A stretch of DNA of 64,000 bases from Alnus glutinosa (Eukaryota > Streptophyta > Magnoliopsida > Fagales > Betulaceae). The stretch's first letter is position 1; each line of letters begins with the position of its first letter. Location of the stretch: contig NC_084898.1 of the NCBI RefSeq assembly GCF_958979055.1, positions 19,983,124 through 20,047,123 on the forward strand, given 5' to 3'. The position numbers and the translations under genes are program-made. This document shows positions 24,311-37,530 of this stretch, in pieces. Below the pieces are notes generated by a model. The model searched no databases and was not told where the DNA came from. It saw only the letters and a list, made by a program, of their open reading frames with translations.

Positions 24311-24516
24311 GCATGTGGAGACGTGTATTTATAAACACGTCTCCAACTGTTTGGCCGGATGCCGCGCGGGAATTCTCCCGCGCGCCACCTGGCCAAACAT
24401 TATATATTATATACGTAAAACTAATTAATAATATAAATATATATTATATTATATAAATTATATACTTATATTTATATATAAGAAATGGGTAGCTTCCAGA
24501 GGAAGCTACCCATTTC
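24311..24516. repeat. Three stable hairpins before the transposon leader
   Basis: Arms: GGAGACGTGT (24,317-24,326) with 24,335-24,344; GTTTGGCC...GGCCAAAC enclosing CGCGCGGG/CCCGCGCG (24,349-24,398); and GAAATGGGTAGCTTCC (24,482-24,497) with its exact complement at 24,501-24,516 around a 3-nt loop. The role is unknown. They lie between the subterminal/AT region and the probable leader of the transposase gene. Confidence 0.75.
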
Positions 24517-25020
<504 letters not shown>

Positions 25021-25679
25021 ATTTCCCCTTAAATTTGTATTTCATTTTTTTTTTCAACATGTAAATGAAATACTGATTGAATATATATTGTAATAATTTT
25101 TATTGTAATAATTTGGACATTTGTTCTTGATTGATAATTGTAATAATTTTTGGACTGTGTTATATTTTATTTTTTCAATTTTGCTGAATCAGTGTAAGCT
25201 TAAATTACTGTTTTTTTTTTTTTTTTTGGGGGGGTTTTCTTGGAGTAGGTATTTCATTTTTGCTATAGTTTGTGTTTTTTTTTTTAACAATGCTGCATGT
25301 ATTTTTGTGTTAGTACAGATTTGATATTTAGAAATTGTGTAGGCGTTTGTATTTTTGTGTCATTTAGTGTTATATGTATTTTTATTTTTTTGAAAGCCAT
25401 GTTCTTTTTTGCCATGTTGTGTTTTTTATGTTTTTAATTTTTCCTATCCTAATTTTTTATTTGAGAGGTTATATATATATATATATATTTTGAATGTGTT
25501 ATTATGGATTACAATGTTTTTTTGTTAGTCAAACAAAATCAAACAATGTCCGATATTAGTTTAACGTTATAAACCAACGATGACACTTTTGAAAATAATA
25601 AATGGGAACAACCAATAAAATGGGTTTGAATAAAAAAAGAAAAAATATTAAAATTGACCGTCTACTTTTTAAGAAATAC

Positions 25680-26613
25680 TTAAACTCCAACCCTAAACTT
25701 TATATCTTCAAATCATAACCATAAAACCAACACAATAATAAACCCTTAAATAAACTTTGAATCCTACACGTTCTTAAAAAAAACCCTTACCCTAAACTCT
25801 AAACCCTAAATCGTAAACCCTAAAAAAAAAATTCCTACACTTAAAAACCCTAACCCTAAACCTTAAACCCTAAACCCTAAACCCTAACAAACCCTAAACC
25901 CTAAAGCCTAAAAAAAAATATCATACACTTTCTAAAAAAAGAAACCCTAACACTAAAAACAAAAGTCCTATCCTTAAACCCTAAACCCTAAACCCTAAAA
26001 AAAAAAATTATCCTACACTTTCTAAAAAAAGAAACCCTAACACTAAAAACAAAAATCCTAACCTTAAACCCTTAAAAAGAAAATTTCCTACACTTTCTAA
26101 AAAAAAAATTCCTAACACTAAAAACAAAAATCCTAACCTTAAACCCTAAACCCTAAGAAACTAAAACCCTAAACCCTAAACCCTAATCCTAGATCCTTTA
26201 AAAAAAAAAAAAATTCCTACATTTTCTATAACCAAACCCTAACCTTAAACCATAACGAACCCTATATCCTAAACCCTAACAAAAAAAAAAATCCTACACT
26301 TTCTAAATTTATACCCTAAACCCTAACAAACCCTAACCCTAAACCCTTTAAAAAAAAAAAAAATCCTACACTTTCTAAATTTATACCCTAACCCTAAACC
26401 CTTTAAAAAATAAAAAAAAAATCCTACACTTTCTAAATTTATACCCTAACCCTAACAAACCCTAACCCTAAACCCTTTAAAAAAAAAAAAAAAATCCTAC
26501 ACTTTCTAAATTTATACCCTAACCCTAACCCTAACAAACCCTAACCCTAAACCCTAACAAACCATAACCCTAAACCCTTTAAAAAAAAAAAATCCTACAC
26601 TTTCTAAATTTAT

Positions 26614-26646
<33 letters not shown>

Positions 26647-26790
26647 AAACCCTAACCCTAAACCCTAACAAACCCTAACCCTAAACCCTTTAAAAAAAAA
26701 AAAAAAAAAATCCTACACTTTCTAAATTTATACCCTAACCCTAAACCCTTTAAAAAATAAAAAAAAAAATCCTACACTTTCTAAATTTAT

Positions 26791-26823
<33 letters not shown>

Positions 26824-26924
26824 AAACCCTAACCCTAAACCCTAACAAACCCTAACCCTAAACCCTAACAAACCCTAACCCTAAACCCTTTAAAAAAAAA
26901 AAATCCTACACTTTCTAAATTTAT

Positions 26925-26957
<33 letters not shown>

Positions 26958-27770
26958 AAACCCTAACCCTAAACCCTAACAAACCCTAACCCTAAACCCT
27001 TTAAAAAAAAAAAAAATCCTACACTTTCTAAATTTATACCCTAACCCTAAACCCTTTAAATAATAAAAAAAAATCCTACACTTTCTAAATTTATACCCTA
27101 ACCCTAACAAACCCTAACCCTAAACCCTAACAAACCCTAACCCTAAACCCTTTAAAAAAAAAAAAATTCCTACACTTTCTAAATTTATAACCTAACCCTA
27201 ACCCTAAACCCTTACCCTAACAAACCCTAACCCTAAACCCTAACAAACCCTAACCCTAAACCCTTTAAAAAAAAAAAAAAATCCTACACTTTCTAAATTT
27301 ATACCCTAACCCTAACCCTAAACCCTAAAAAAAAAAAAAAAAACCTAAACCCTCCTAAACCCTAACAAACCCTAACCCTAAACCCTAATCCCTTACAAAC
27401 CCTAACCCTAAACCCTTAAGAAAAGAAAAAAAAAAAAAACAAAATCCTACACTTTTTTTTTTTAAAAAAAAAAAAAAGCCTAACCATAAACCCTAACAAA
27501 CCCTAACCCTAAACCCTTTAAAAAAAAAAAAATCTTACACTTTCTAAATTTATACCCTAACCCTAACCCTAAACCCTAAACCCTAAACCCTAACCCTAAA
27601 CCCTAAAAAAAAAAAAAAAACCTAAACCCTCCTAAACCCTAACAAACCCTAACCCTAAACCCTAAACCCTAAACCCTTACAAACCCTAACCCTAAACCCT
27701 AAAAAACCATAAACCCTAAACCCTAAACTCTAACAAAAAAACTAAAACCCTAAACTCTAACCATAAACCC
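25680..27770. repeat. Telomere-like (CCCTAA/CCCTAAA) higher-order repeat array inside the CACTA element
   Basis: About 2.1 kb of CCCTAA and CCCTAAA units is organised into larger repeats that start TCCTACACTTTCTAAATTTA and end CCCTTTAAAAAAAAAA. At least ten larger units occur, of varied length. The plant telomere repeat on this strand is CCCTAAA. It lies directly upstream of the transposase start and inside the element's own ends, so it belongs to the transposon and is not a chromosome end. Confidence 0.9.
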
Positions 27771-27885
27771 TTTAAAAGGGAAATAAATTCGTACACCCCA
27801 TGTTGCGTGACATGCTCAACTTTTTTACACGTTTATTTGTTTGACGTATGATTTGTCTTGTCCTCTTAACCCTATACAGAGGAAT

Positions 27886-30800
27886 ATGGACAAGTCTTGG
27901 ATGTCAGCACCTAGGGGTACGACAACGTATAACGACGGGTGTAGGGCGTTTGTGACATTTGCCGTTCGTAACTGTACGGCCGTCGATGGAAAAATTTACT
28001 GCCCATGCAAGTATTGTCGAAATAACCAGCGTCACACTCCTGATTACGTTCTTGCCCACCTGACTGGAGGTCGGGGGATGAATCCGGGATACCATTTGTG
28101 GTATATGCACGGTGAGACTACGACTGGATCCGCTATTCCTGGTCAGTGTTCGAGTTATCACAGTGGCACAGAGGCCGCTGACCATAGCACTGAACATGGT
28201 GAAGTCACAGAACAGGAGGGTGTCGCCGTGGAACAGGATGATAACATGCACGCCATGTTGCGTGACGCCTTCGGCGTGCACGATGTTCCTGAAGCCGCAA
28301 GTACTCTTCCGCAACAAGTTGATGAAGATACGTCGTGCGAGGACGCATTGAAGTACCAAGAGCTGTTAAAGACTGCCGAGAAGCCCCTTCACCCTGGTAC
28401 AAAGCACAGTAAATTGAGTGCTACTGTACACATGTACAACTTGAAGTGCGTTGGAGGTATTAGTAACAAGATTTTTTCAGACATTCTGGAATTCATCAAT
28501 CAGTTGTTGCCTCCTTGCGATGAGGCATTGCCAGATAACACGTACGAGGCGAAGAAGTTCCTAAGTGGCATGGGTCTGGGGTATGAGAAGATTCCGGCGT
28601 GCCGTAACGACTGTATGTTATTCTGGAAAGACAATAAAGAATTAGATTCATGTACCGTATGTGGAGAGTCTAAGTGGAGGGCTGATACACATGTAGATGA
28701 TGATGGTGAGATCATATCAGCGAGAAAAAAACGCCCGGTGAAGATCTTGAGGTGGTTTCCACTCATCCCACGGTTGCAGAGGTTATTTATGTCTGAGCAT
28801 ACTGCGCCCCATATGAGATGGCATGCAGAAGGCCGCACTAGGGATGGCGTATTGAGGCACCCGGCCGACGGTGAGGCATGGAGATCGTTCGACATTTTAC
28901 ATCCAAATTTTATGGCAGAGAGTAGAAACGTCCGGCTTGGTTTGACAGCAGATGGATTTAATCCATTTGGGAACATGAGCACATCTCACAGCACATGGCC
29001 CGTAATGCTTGTGCCGTACAATTTGCCACCTTGGATGTGCATGAAACAGTCGTCCTTCATCCTTTCCTTGGTTATCCCTGGACCGAGCTCACCAGGTATG
29101 GATATTGATGTTTACCTTCAGCCATTGATTGATGAGTTGCTGGAACTGTGGAATGTAGGGGTACGAACATTCGATGCTTCAAAGAAGGAAAATTTTATTA
29201 TGCGATCTCAGTTGATGTGGACGATAAACGACTTGCCAGCGTATGCAGATTTATCAGGTTGGCCTAACAGGGGTGCGAAGGCATGTCCTTGCTGTATGCA
29301 ATCGACGCGTTCTATACGCTTAAAGAACGGGTGCAAATTTTGCTATATGGGGCACAGGAGATATCTGCCGCCTGAACATCTGTGGCGGCTTAACAGGAGG
29401 ACATTTGACGGTACCGAAGAATTTGCCAGCGCACCGATTGTGCCATGCGGATACGAGGTTCTCCAACAGTTGGACGGAGTTGCGTTTGGAGATGAGACCG
29501 CGGGTAAGAAGAAGAAACGGAAGAAGCGGAAGAAGGGTGCAGGGAGTTCCGATGTTATATGGAAGAAGAAAAGTATATTTTTCAGATTGCCGTATTGGAA
29601 AGACAATTTGCTTCGGCACAATCTTGATGTTATGCACATAGAGAAAAATGTCATGGACAATATACTTGGCACTATTTTGGATATAAAAGGGAAAACGAAG
29701 GACAACTTGGCAGCTCGGCTGGACTTGCAGGAAATGGGGTTGAGACCTAAGTTGCATCCGTTCACGGCCGCCAACGGTAAAACGTATATTCCCGCTGCCT
29801 GTCACACAATGTCTAAAGAGGACAAAGAAAATTTTCTGAAGGTTCTTCGAAATGTTAGGGTCCCGGACGGATACGCTTCGAACATTTCACGATGTGTTCG
29901 GCTCAAGGACCGTACAATTTCTGGCTTGAAGAGCCATGATAGCCACATACTGATGCAACAGCTTCTTCCAATTGCACTGCGTAAGTCATTGCCTGATAAA
30001 GTGGTTAGACCTCTTGTGGAGATTTCTGCATTTTTTAGAGGCATATGCTCAACAAAGCTATCACAAGAAGATATGGACCGACTGCAGGGTGACGTCTGTA
30101 TCACTTTGTGCAAGCTAGAACAGATATTCCCTCCAGGGTTTTTTACCAGCATGGTCCACTTGGTTGTGCATCTTGTGCGCGAGTGTAGACTAGGCGGACC
30201 CGTGCAGTATAGATGGATGTACCCGGCAGAGAGGTAAAATTCGGCGTAATATGTAAATAAATATTTTTATTTAATTGTAATCCTAATTGACGACAATTAA
30301 ATTGTCGTGTATGTGTTTAAACCAGGAGTCTGGGGAATTTCAAAAATAATGTGCGCAATAAAGCAGCTCCTGAGGGGTGCATTGCGGAGGGGTACATAGC
30401 GACCGAGCTGGTAACGTTCTGTTCAAGGTATCTGAATAACGCACCAACATTCCACAACAGACCTCAGAGGAATCCTGATGGATCCAAGGGAGCGGGCACG
30501 CGTGTTACCATGAACCGGTTGATAATGCACCAGATTCATCGTTATATTGTGTTCAACTCTGAAGAGTTTCACAATTTGCGGACGTAAGTAGTCCTAACCT
30601 TATATTTAGCAGAATTCGAGTAAAAGTATTAATAACAATTATTACATAATTGTATACACTGAATGTAGGATGCACAAAGACGCGCTTAGGCGATCATGCA
30701 CTAGGGGTCGCATTACGGAGGCTCTTATTGAAGCACAACATCATGAGCAGTTCTGCGAATGGTACAGTGCATATGTAAGGAAATAGTTGTAAATTTTAAA

Positions 30801-31502
30801 TTGGATAAATTTATGCGGGTTCAGGATTATAACCCAATGTGATGTTTACTATTTGTAATTAAAACATAGGTCGATGGCCTGGACGATCAACGTAGGGAGG
30901 AATTGGGCCACAAGTTGGTTATGCGTTGTAGAGGGCTAAAGGAGACAGCGGTGAAGTACAACAGGTACGTGGTAAATGGAAAATTATTTCGCACGCTTGC
31001 TCATGATGTGGGAAGGAGGACTCAGAATAGCGGCGTCTGTGTTCCTACCGTTGAAGGCGAAACGTACTACGGACAGTTAACCGATATATTTGAGGTCGAG
31101 TACTATGACAGGACTACGTACGTCTTATTTAAGTGCAATTGGGCAGACCCCACAATGGACAGAGGATTCACAATAGACGAGTATGGCCTAGTGTTTGTCA
31201 ACTTCAATCACCTCGTCCACAGGGGAGAACAGATTCAGGACGAGCCGTACGTGCTTACATCTCAGGTGGATCAAGTATTCTACGTAGAAGATGGAAGGAA
31301 CCCAAATTGGGTTTGTGCGGTTAGGACCAAACCGCGCAACGTGTACGACGTTGGACAGGGGGATGGGAGTAATGAGGATGGTACAACCTACCATGAGTGC
31401 GTACCGCTCGTACTAGCCACTGCTGACCTACCAGATACGAATGACGAATTCGAGTACGACAGGCCCGACGTAGATCCTATTGAAGCTCCCGTGATACAAT
31501 GA
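27886..31502 (+). CDS. TNP2-type CACTA transposase
   Basis: Four exons are inferred with GT-AG introns: 27,886-30,233, 30,326-30,583, 30,669-30,774 and 30,870-31,502. They total 3,345 nt, 1,114 aa, with no internal stop. The start is ATG 27,886 (MDKSWM), the usual N-terminus of this family. Order: transposase-associated Cys/His domain (CPCKYC ... HLWYMHGE, about residues 38-80); TNP2 catalytic region with LGLTADGFNPFG (~355), CPCC (~465) and HNLDVMHIEKNVMDNILG (~577-594); a basic stretch KKKKRKKRKKG (~540-552, likely nuclear signal); a DUF4218-like region across the first intron (QYRWMYPAER / SLGNFKNNVRNKA); and a DUF4216-like C-terminal region (DIFEVEYYDR, VLFKCNW). It is expected to cut at the CACTA ends in the nucleus. 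Confidence 0.92.
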
Positions 31503-31699
31503 TTGATGTATTTGTTGTGAGTATAATTAGCTTGAACTCAATACACTTGACTGATATATATATTGCTTGTACAATTCGCTTGTACTGAATACAAATTTTT
31601 ATTAATTGTATAAATTTCGCTGTTCTTTAGTATGTTCATTAAAAATATATTAAAAAAACATATTCTAATTAATTTGTCTGCATTTGTTCGCAGGTATTG

Positions 31700-34570
31700 A
31701 TGGACCAGAGACCCCCTCATTATGCGTATCGGGCACCTAGCCCACCCGTGCCCCCCATGACCACGCCCACTGTTTCGACGGCATTGTATTCTGCAGCGTG
31801 GCCACACCACCCAGACGGGCCTTATAGACCATTGTTGCCGGGTACGGTGGCCGTGCCCACGTCAGATCACGGACAGAGCAGCACAGCTGGACCTTGCAGC
31901 TCTCCATTGTCGGAGCTGCCGACATTATCTCAGATAGGGTTCACCCAACCGGGTAACGCATATCGATGGTGGCTGCGAGAAGGGATGGGGTCACAGGGTT
32001 ATGCGCCGTACTTTCCGTATACGTATAGTGGACCTATGACGTGTAACCCTGATAGTGAGACGCAGGATGTAGGATTTCCACTGTCACAGACCGGGGAGAT
32101 GCAGATGCCGGCTATGGGGTTGGGACAGATACCGGCACAGGCGGCGATGCCTGGCCAGATTTTGGGGCCGAGACAGATGCCAGCATCGGGGGCGAGTCAG
32201 GGCCCGGGCCCGAGACAGATGCCAGCATCGGGGGCGAGTCAGGGCCCGGGGCCGAGACGGATGCCAGCATCGGGGGCGAGTCAGGGCCCGAGGCATGTAG
32301 AGAGCCAGATGCCTTTATCTGGTGAGAGCCAGATGCCACTTTCCGGTGAGAGTCAGATGCCACTTTCCGGTGAGAGTCAGATGCCACTTTCCGGTGAGAG
32401 TCAGATGCCAGATGTGGGGGGGAGCCAGAGTACCCATGAGGAGGACGTTGCGATGTTGGGTACCGATCAGTTGGCCCCCGGTAGTCCCCAGGATATGGAT
32501 TCAGATGATGATCAGCAGAATCCACAAGCCGGAGGGGTTGGGGAGGAGGTTGCGGGCGACCCAGCGACCCAGCACATACGGATTGAGCAGATTCGGTTGA
32601 TGGGTAAGTACATATTTAGACATCCTTAAAACTCATATTCTCTTACCAAATTTTTGTTTTTTTTGTTTTGGTTTTTAAATAAATAAATATTTGATTAGAA
32701 ATTGTTTATATATATATATATATGTTCTTTAATCTTATGATTAAATTTTTAACATTAATGTTGAATATTTCTTTCATTAGGGTACAACCCAGACGGGACC
32801 ATTTATTATGAGGTGATTGACGACCCAGCGAGAAACTGGGTCCTCCCGAGGGGTAAGAAGGTTGTATTGCAGTACAATGCTGCTATACAACCTGTAGGAC
32901 GGGCCTGCAATCGATTTCGGCGGGCTGAGGGCAAGATGATCAGGAGTGGGTCCTACATACACATGCGGGACGAATGGGCGAAGGTAAATAGGCAGATTAA
33001 GCAGGCAATGTGGGACGCGCTGATGGTATGTCTATGAATATAATTTAATTATTTATTTGAATTAAACTTGAGATTAATGTATTTCTTGAAGTTTTTAAAC
33101 CTATAAAAATGTGTTGAATGTGCAGGAGGAGTTCTATGTACCTGTATCAGTAGACGCGCGCAGGGCACAACAGGAGGCTTTATGTGATATTGGCCGTAAG
33201 CACCGCTCGTGGAAGTCGAGGTTCAAAACCAAACTACGTATTAGAGACGGTGACACGCCCGAGATTATCCGTGCGAGAATGCCGGACAATTTTTTTGGCA
33301 ACTATGACGCAGAAGATGTAGAGTTCCTGCTGAGAGATTGGTGCCGTGAGCAAAAAATCGTATGTAAGCCAAGAAAATGTTGTGGTTTTTTAATAACAGT
33401 TTATTTAATTTTAGTTTTAATTTAAGTGTGTCAATGCTTACATTTTTATTTTCATGTTAAATGCGTAGGCAACCTCTGAACGGATGAAGAGGCTGCGTGA
33501 GCAGAATGACCTTCCTCATTGTACGAGATCTAAAAGTTATGCCAGATTTAATCACGAGGAGGTATGAAAATATATATGTTTATGTTATATATATTTGTTG
33601 ATAATTGTTTTTATTTTTATTTATACTATTTTTATCGCTATCTGTTTCTTATATATGTCAACTGCATGACGACAGACATGTACATCTGGCACGCCCCCCA
33701 CTCGCGCCGCGTCGTTCGTGAAGACCCACACAAGGAAGGACGGCACTCACGTGAACGAACGTACACGGGTCCTATGCGTATGCTACTGATTTAATTTACT
33801 ATTATTTTTAAAATTATGTGTGATTTGTCATTATTCAATATATGACTTGTTCATGTTGACGACGTACAGGAGAGGATGACGCAGAGTTTATCCAGTGATC
33901 CAGCCGCCACGCAAAGCGTCTCCGCAGACACGGTGCGTTGGGCACCGAACGACGCTTACGAACAGGCGGTTGGGAGGCCTGAGTATGCAGGGAGGGTTCG
34001 GCAGGTTGGGCCGAACGTCACACCTGTTCGGGGGACATGTTTCTCATATAGGCCTCGGTCACAAGGGGGACCATCTCAGGGCACGTCTCGGGATTGGGCC
34101 GAAAACACTCGGAAGATGGAAGAGATGCAAGCGGAGCTACAGGCTGAGCGAGCGAGGAATGACCTGTTGGAGCAGCGCCTGCGACAGGTTGAGGTCTTCA
34201 TGTCCTCCATGGGAGCATCAGCACCATGTCTTGGTACGCCTTCACCTGCACACGTAGGTAGTACGTCGTCTGTTAGTAGTGCATCTGCAGGTATGATTTA
34301 TACTGTGTGTAGGAAAAAATTAATTTCAATTTATTTTAATTACCCCTTTAATTTTGCAAGTAATATTATATACTTTAATTGTCTATATGATTTGCAGGTA
34401 ATTCGACAACGGTTGGTACGTTGTCGCCTGTTGGACGACGGCTGACCCAGCATTCCATTGTCGCTACACCTTCGCCCGCTACACCATTCCTTGCTCAGCA
34501 ATCGCCGGTTGGCGATAACACGCCTGGGACGGTACCTCCTCATTCGCAGGGACGCCCTTCAGATTTGTAG
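31700..34570 (+). CDS. Ptta/En/Spm-type second CACTA protein (TNPA-like)
   Basis: Seven exons are inferred: 31,700-32,603, 32,781-33,025, 33,126-33,359, 33,469-33,561, 33,676-33,777, 33,870-34,290 and 34,398-34,570. All have GT-AG introns and preserve the frame: 2,172 nt, 723 aa. The N-terminus is Pro/Met/Gln-rich with internal repeats. The central region ([20 protein letters not shown] ... [12 protein letters not shown] ... [10 protein letters not shown]) matches the plant transposase Ptta/En/Spm family (PF03004, by memory). A predicted coiled coil follows ([16 protein letters not shown]...). It lies 197 bp after the transposase stop on the same strand. It is thought to bind the subterminal repeats. 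In classical En/Spm the two proteins arise by alternative splicing; here they look like separate adjacent genes or one long transcript. Confidence 0.87.
32173..32410 (+). repeat. In-frame coding minisatellites in the second CACTA gene
   Basis: Three copies of a 42-bp unit encode [14 protein letters not shown], followed by four copies of a 24-bp unit encoding QMPLSGES. Near-identity of the DNA copies means recent expansion. Confidence 0.88.
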
Positions 34571-34934
34571 ATATTTTGTGTAATTAATTTTTATGTGTAA
34601 ATATTTGCTTAGTTAACGAATACGTTATTAACTTATGATTTGTGTAATATTATTTTGTGTAGTTTTTCTGTAAAATCAATATTTTGTTATTTGTGGTCGG
34701 AAATAATAAAATTTGAAATAACTATTAAAATTATTATACCAAATAATTTTAAATAACCAATACCAAAACTAAATTGAAGAAAAAAAATCCAAATTGGGTT
34801 TTTTATTTAATTAAATTTTTAATTTAATTAATTAATCGTATTTTTAATTTAATTTAAAAATACAATTAAATAATTAAATTAAAATTTTATTTAAATGAAA
34901 AATTCGATTTGGATTTTTTTAAAAAAAATATAAC
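34571..34934. other. AT-rich spacer between the second CACTA gene and the right subterminal repeats
   Basis: It probably holds the transcript's 3' end. It includes inverted AT-rich words (AAATTCGATTTGG near 34,906 and its partner near 34,787). No gene was found. Confidence 0.6.
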
Positions 34935-35300
34935 CAATTTGACACGTGTATCTAAATACACGTGTCAAAACAAGTTGACACGTGTATTGAGATACACGTG
35001 TCAAATTTGACACGTGTATCTCAATACACGTGTCAAAGTGTTTTGACACGAGTATTTAAAATACTCGTGTCAAACGGTTTGACACGTGTATCTTAATACA
35101 CGTGTCAAAACACTTTGACACGTGTATTGAGATACACGTGTCAAATTTGACACGTGTATCTCAATACACGTGTCAACTTGTACACTTAATGTCGTGCACA
35201 TTTGACACGCGTCTTACGCGTGTCAAAGTGCACGTGTCTAAATGTTTGACACGTGTACAGCACTGTACACGTGTCAAAATGCACGTGTCAAAGTGCATAC
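34935..35300. repeat. Right subterminal repeats of the CACTA element
   Basis: Alternating TTTGACACGTGTAT and ATACACGTGTCAAA words form palindromes up to the terminus. The core ACACGTGT is shared with the left end, but flanking bases differ (TGACACGTGT here, GGACACGTGT on the left). Confidence 0.85.
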
Positions 35301-35315
35301 ATTTTTGTAGTGTTA

Positions 35316-36159
35316 TTTTTCTCACTTTTTCATATTTTTTAATGACAATTCACATCAAAACATTCTCACTTTTTTCTTTTTTTATATCACATCAATGATT
35401 TTTTATTATTATTCAAATAAAAAAATTTACTACAATATAATTTTTTTTTACTTTTCTATACAAATTTTTTTTACTTTATATCATATTATCACTTTTTTAC
35501 TACTTTTAAAATTAATAATCTATTACTCTATTATGTACAAGCATTTGCCAAACAAAAATCCACTCGGAATGCAGACAGAGACAGGAGTGCTTCATCTGGT
35601 TGGTTGGAAATATATAATTATTTTCATTGCTTGATATGAAAATATTATAAAATTCAAATGAGAGTTATACGCAAAGAAAAAAAAAAACAAAAAAAAAAAT
35701 GTTGTGGCCTTGTGGGTCGACTGATTGGACCAGCTTTTCAATTTCATTCTTAATTACAGTAGTCAGCTGCTAGCTATTAAAGCTTTAGCCCCACTTTTTA
35801 TTACGTAAAGAAATCATGGCTAGCTCTAGTATCAAAGGAACAGGAAAGTAATTCAAATGAATTGGAGAATATTTAGTTAATTTTATTTAATAAGTAAAAT
35901 TATTATTTATATTCTTATAGACAAATTTACTCTTCACATAATGCTAACTAAATTCCTTTTAGTTCATTTGAACCGTAGAAGAGCTAAATGCAATATCGAA
36001 AAACTGGTCTCATCGATATAATCCTCGGCGATCTCATGTTGGAAATAAATAAAGAATATAAGAAAACTTACGAAGGCAAAAAATATGAAATTTAGACTTT
36101 AAAGTTCAATCGTAACGGCGATATTTTTAAAACGTATTTTGTCCCATTTTAAATGTTAA

Positions 36160-36199
<40 letters not shown>

Positions 36200-37139
36200 C
36201 AAAATAGTCCCCAACAAAATAGTCCTCAGGATAACAAGAAACACCACCCTTACGGAGAATTGCACAAAAGAAATAAACTATATTTGTTGTATTTTCATGA
36301 AGGTACGGAAGGGCACTTAATTCCAATGGATTATGTATCTCCTGGCCTCTTTTAAGCTAATTGTGCTTTATCAGCAAAATGTAGACCGCTTTACCTTTCA
36401 TCATCTCCATCTCTATATACTTTGTGTAAAAATAGGAGTAACTGCAGCGTTTGGCAAATGTTTAACTCCCACCCTCCCAAAAAAAAAAACAAAAAAAAGC
36501 TAAAACACACTTTAAAAAAAAAAAGATTAAAAATATTTTTCGGCGTTTGGCTCGCACGAAAAAATTATGAAATGCGAAAATCAGAGTTTGGCAAATGTCG
36601 CCGGAATCTAGCAACGTCCGGTCGCCGTTGCCGGATTCTGGGGAGCAAGTTTAGCCGGACTCTTCCGAATCCGGCCAGATCAGTGGCCGAATTAGTCCAG
36701 ATCCTGCCTGCCTCTGACCATGGCCTGAATCTGGCAATATTATATCATATAAATGTTATTATTATATACTAAATAAATTAGGATAAGTAATTAAGTATGA
36801 TTCAAAATTTTCATATCATATTATAAATAATCTCATATCATATTATATGAATTATTATTCATAACTATATATAATTAAAAATTAAGCTATAACAAAATAT
36901 GATATAATCATGTAAATTATATAATATGATCTAACAATTCATATGAATATGATATAAAGATTTATATGCGATATAATTAAGTGTGTATATATATAATGTT
37001 ATAACTATAAATTATAGTTATATAATGTCACGTAATTCATAAATTCTAATGGATAAGTATACAATTCATAGTAATGTAAATTATAAAGATTAGGAACTAA
37101 TGGTAACTGGATCATTTTACCACAAAAAATCGATATTTT
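35316..37139. other. Spacer right of the CACTA element
   Basis: AT-rich DNA contains an (AT)n tract at about 36,164-36,197 and a GC-rich patch of CCGGAATC/CGTCCGG words at about 36,598-36,735. No convincing gene was found. Confidence 0.55.
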
Positions 37140-37334
37140 TTTTTCCAGCCGACTTGAGCTTAATTTGTAATTTTTAAAACTCATCATATGAGTTCGAGCT
37201 CGATTTGAGCTCGTGATAAGTAAGCTCGAGAGCGGCTCGAGCTAGTGATAAGAAAGTTCGAGCTCGTGATAAATTTAAATGAGTCAACCTTGGACATACA
37301 CTACTCGCCCAAACTCGACTCGTTTACATCCCTA
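37140..37334. mobile_element. Probable hAT-type element end
   Basis: The stretch has repeated GAGCTCG words and ends in CGACTCGTTTACATCCCTA, the reversed form of a common plant hAT terminus (TAGGGATGTAAACGAG). It breaks the CYP82 remnant just before GGAGTGGTAGAAG (37,335). The matching left end was not found. Confidence 0.45.
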
Positions 37335-37530
37335 GGAGTGGTAGAAGAGTACGTTTGCCCTGGAATATCTTTTGGCCTTCAAATGATACACTTAGCACCG
37401 GCTAGTCTCTTGCAAATATTGTATGAGATCTCAATTCCTTCGAATGCGTTGGTACGTTGATATGACTGAGAGCCTTGGACTAACGAACCTGAAAGCCACT
37501 CCGGCCTACCTTCCAAGCTTTATGGATTAA
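37335..37530 (+). pseudogene. CYP82 3' remnant upstream of copy C
   Basis: It is the counterpart of 16,130-16,340: a haem-loop region reading VCPGISFGLQMIHLAP, then ILYEISIPSNAL, then SLGLTNLKATP in a shifted frame. It carries its own extra lesion near the haem loop and is cut on the left by a hAT-like end. It marks the start of duplicated unit C. Confidence 0.82.

Noticed and set aside
25680-27770. Real chromosome end (telomere) or sub-telomere.
   Set aside because: The array lies inside the two TIRs and TTA duplications of one transposon, with genes on both sides, and contains many spacer interruptions.
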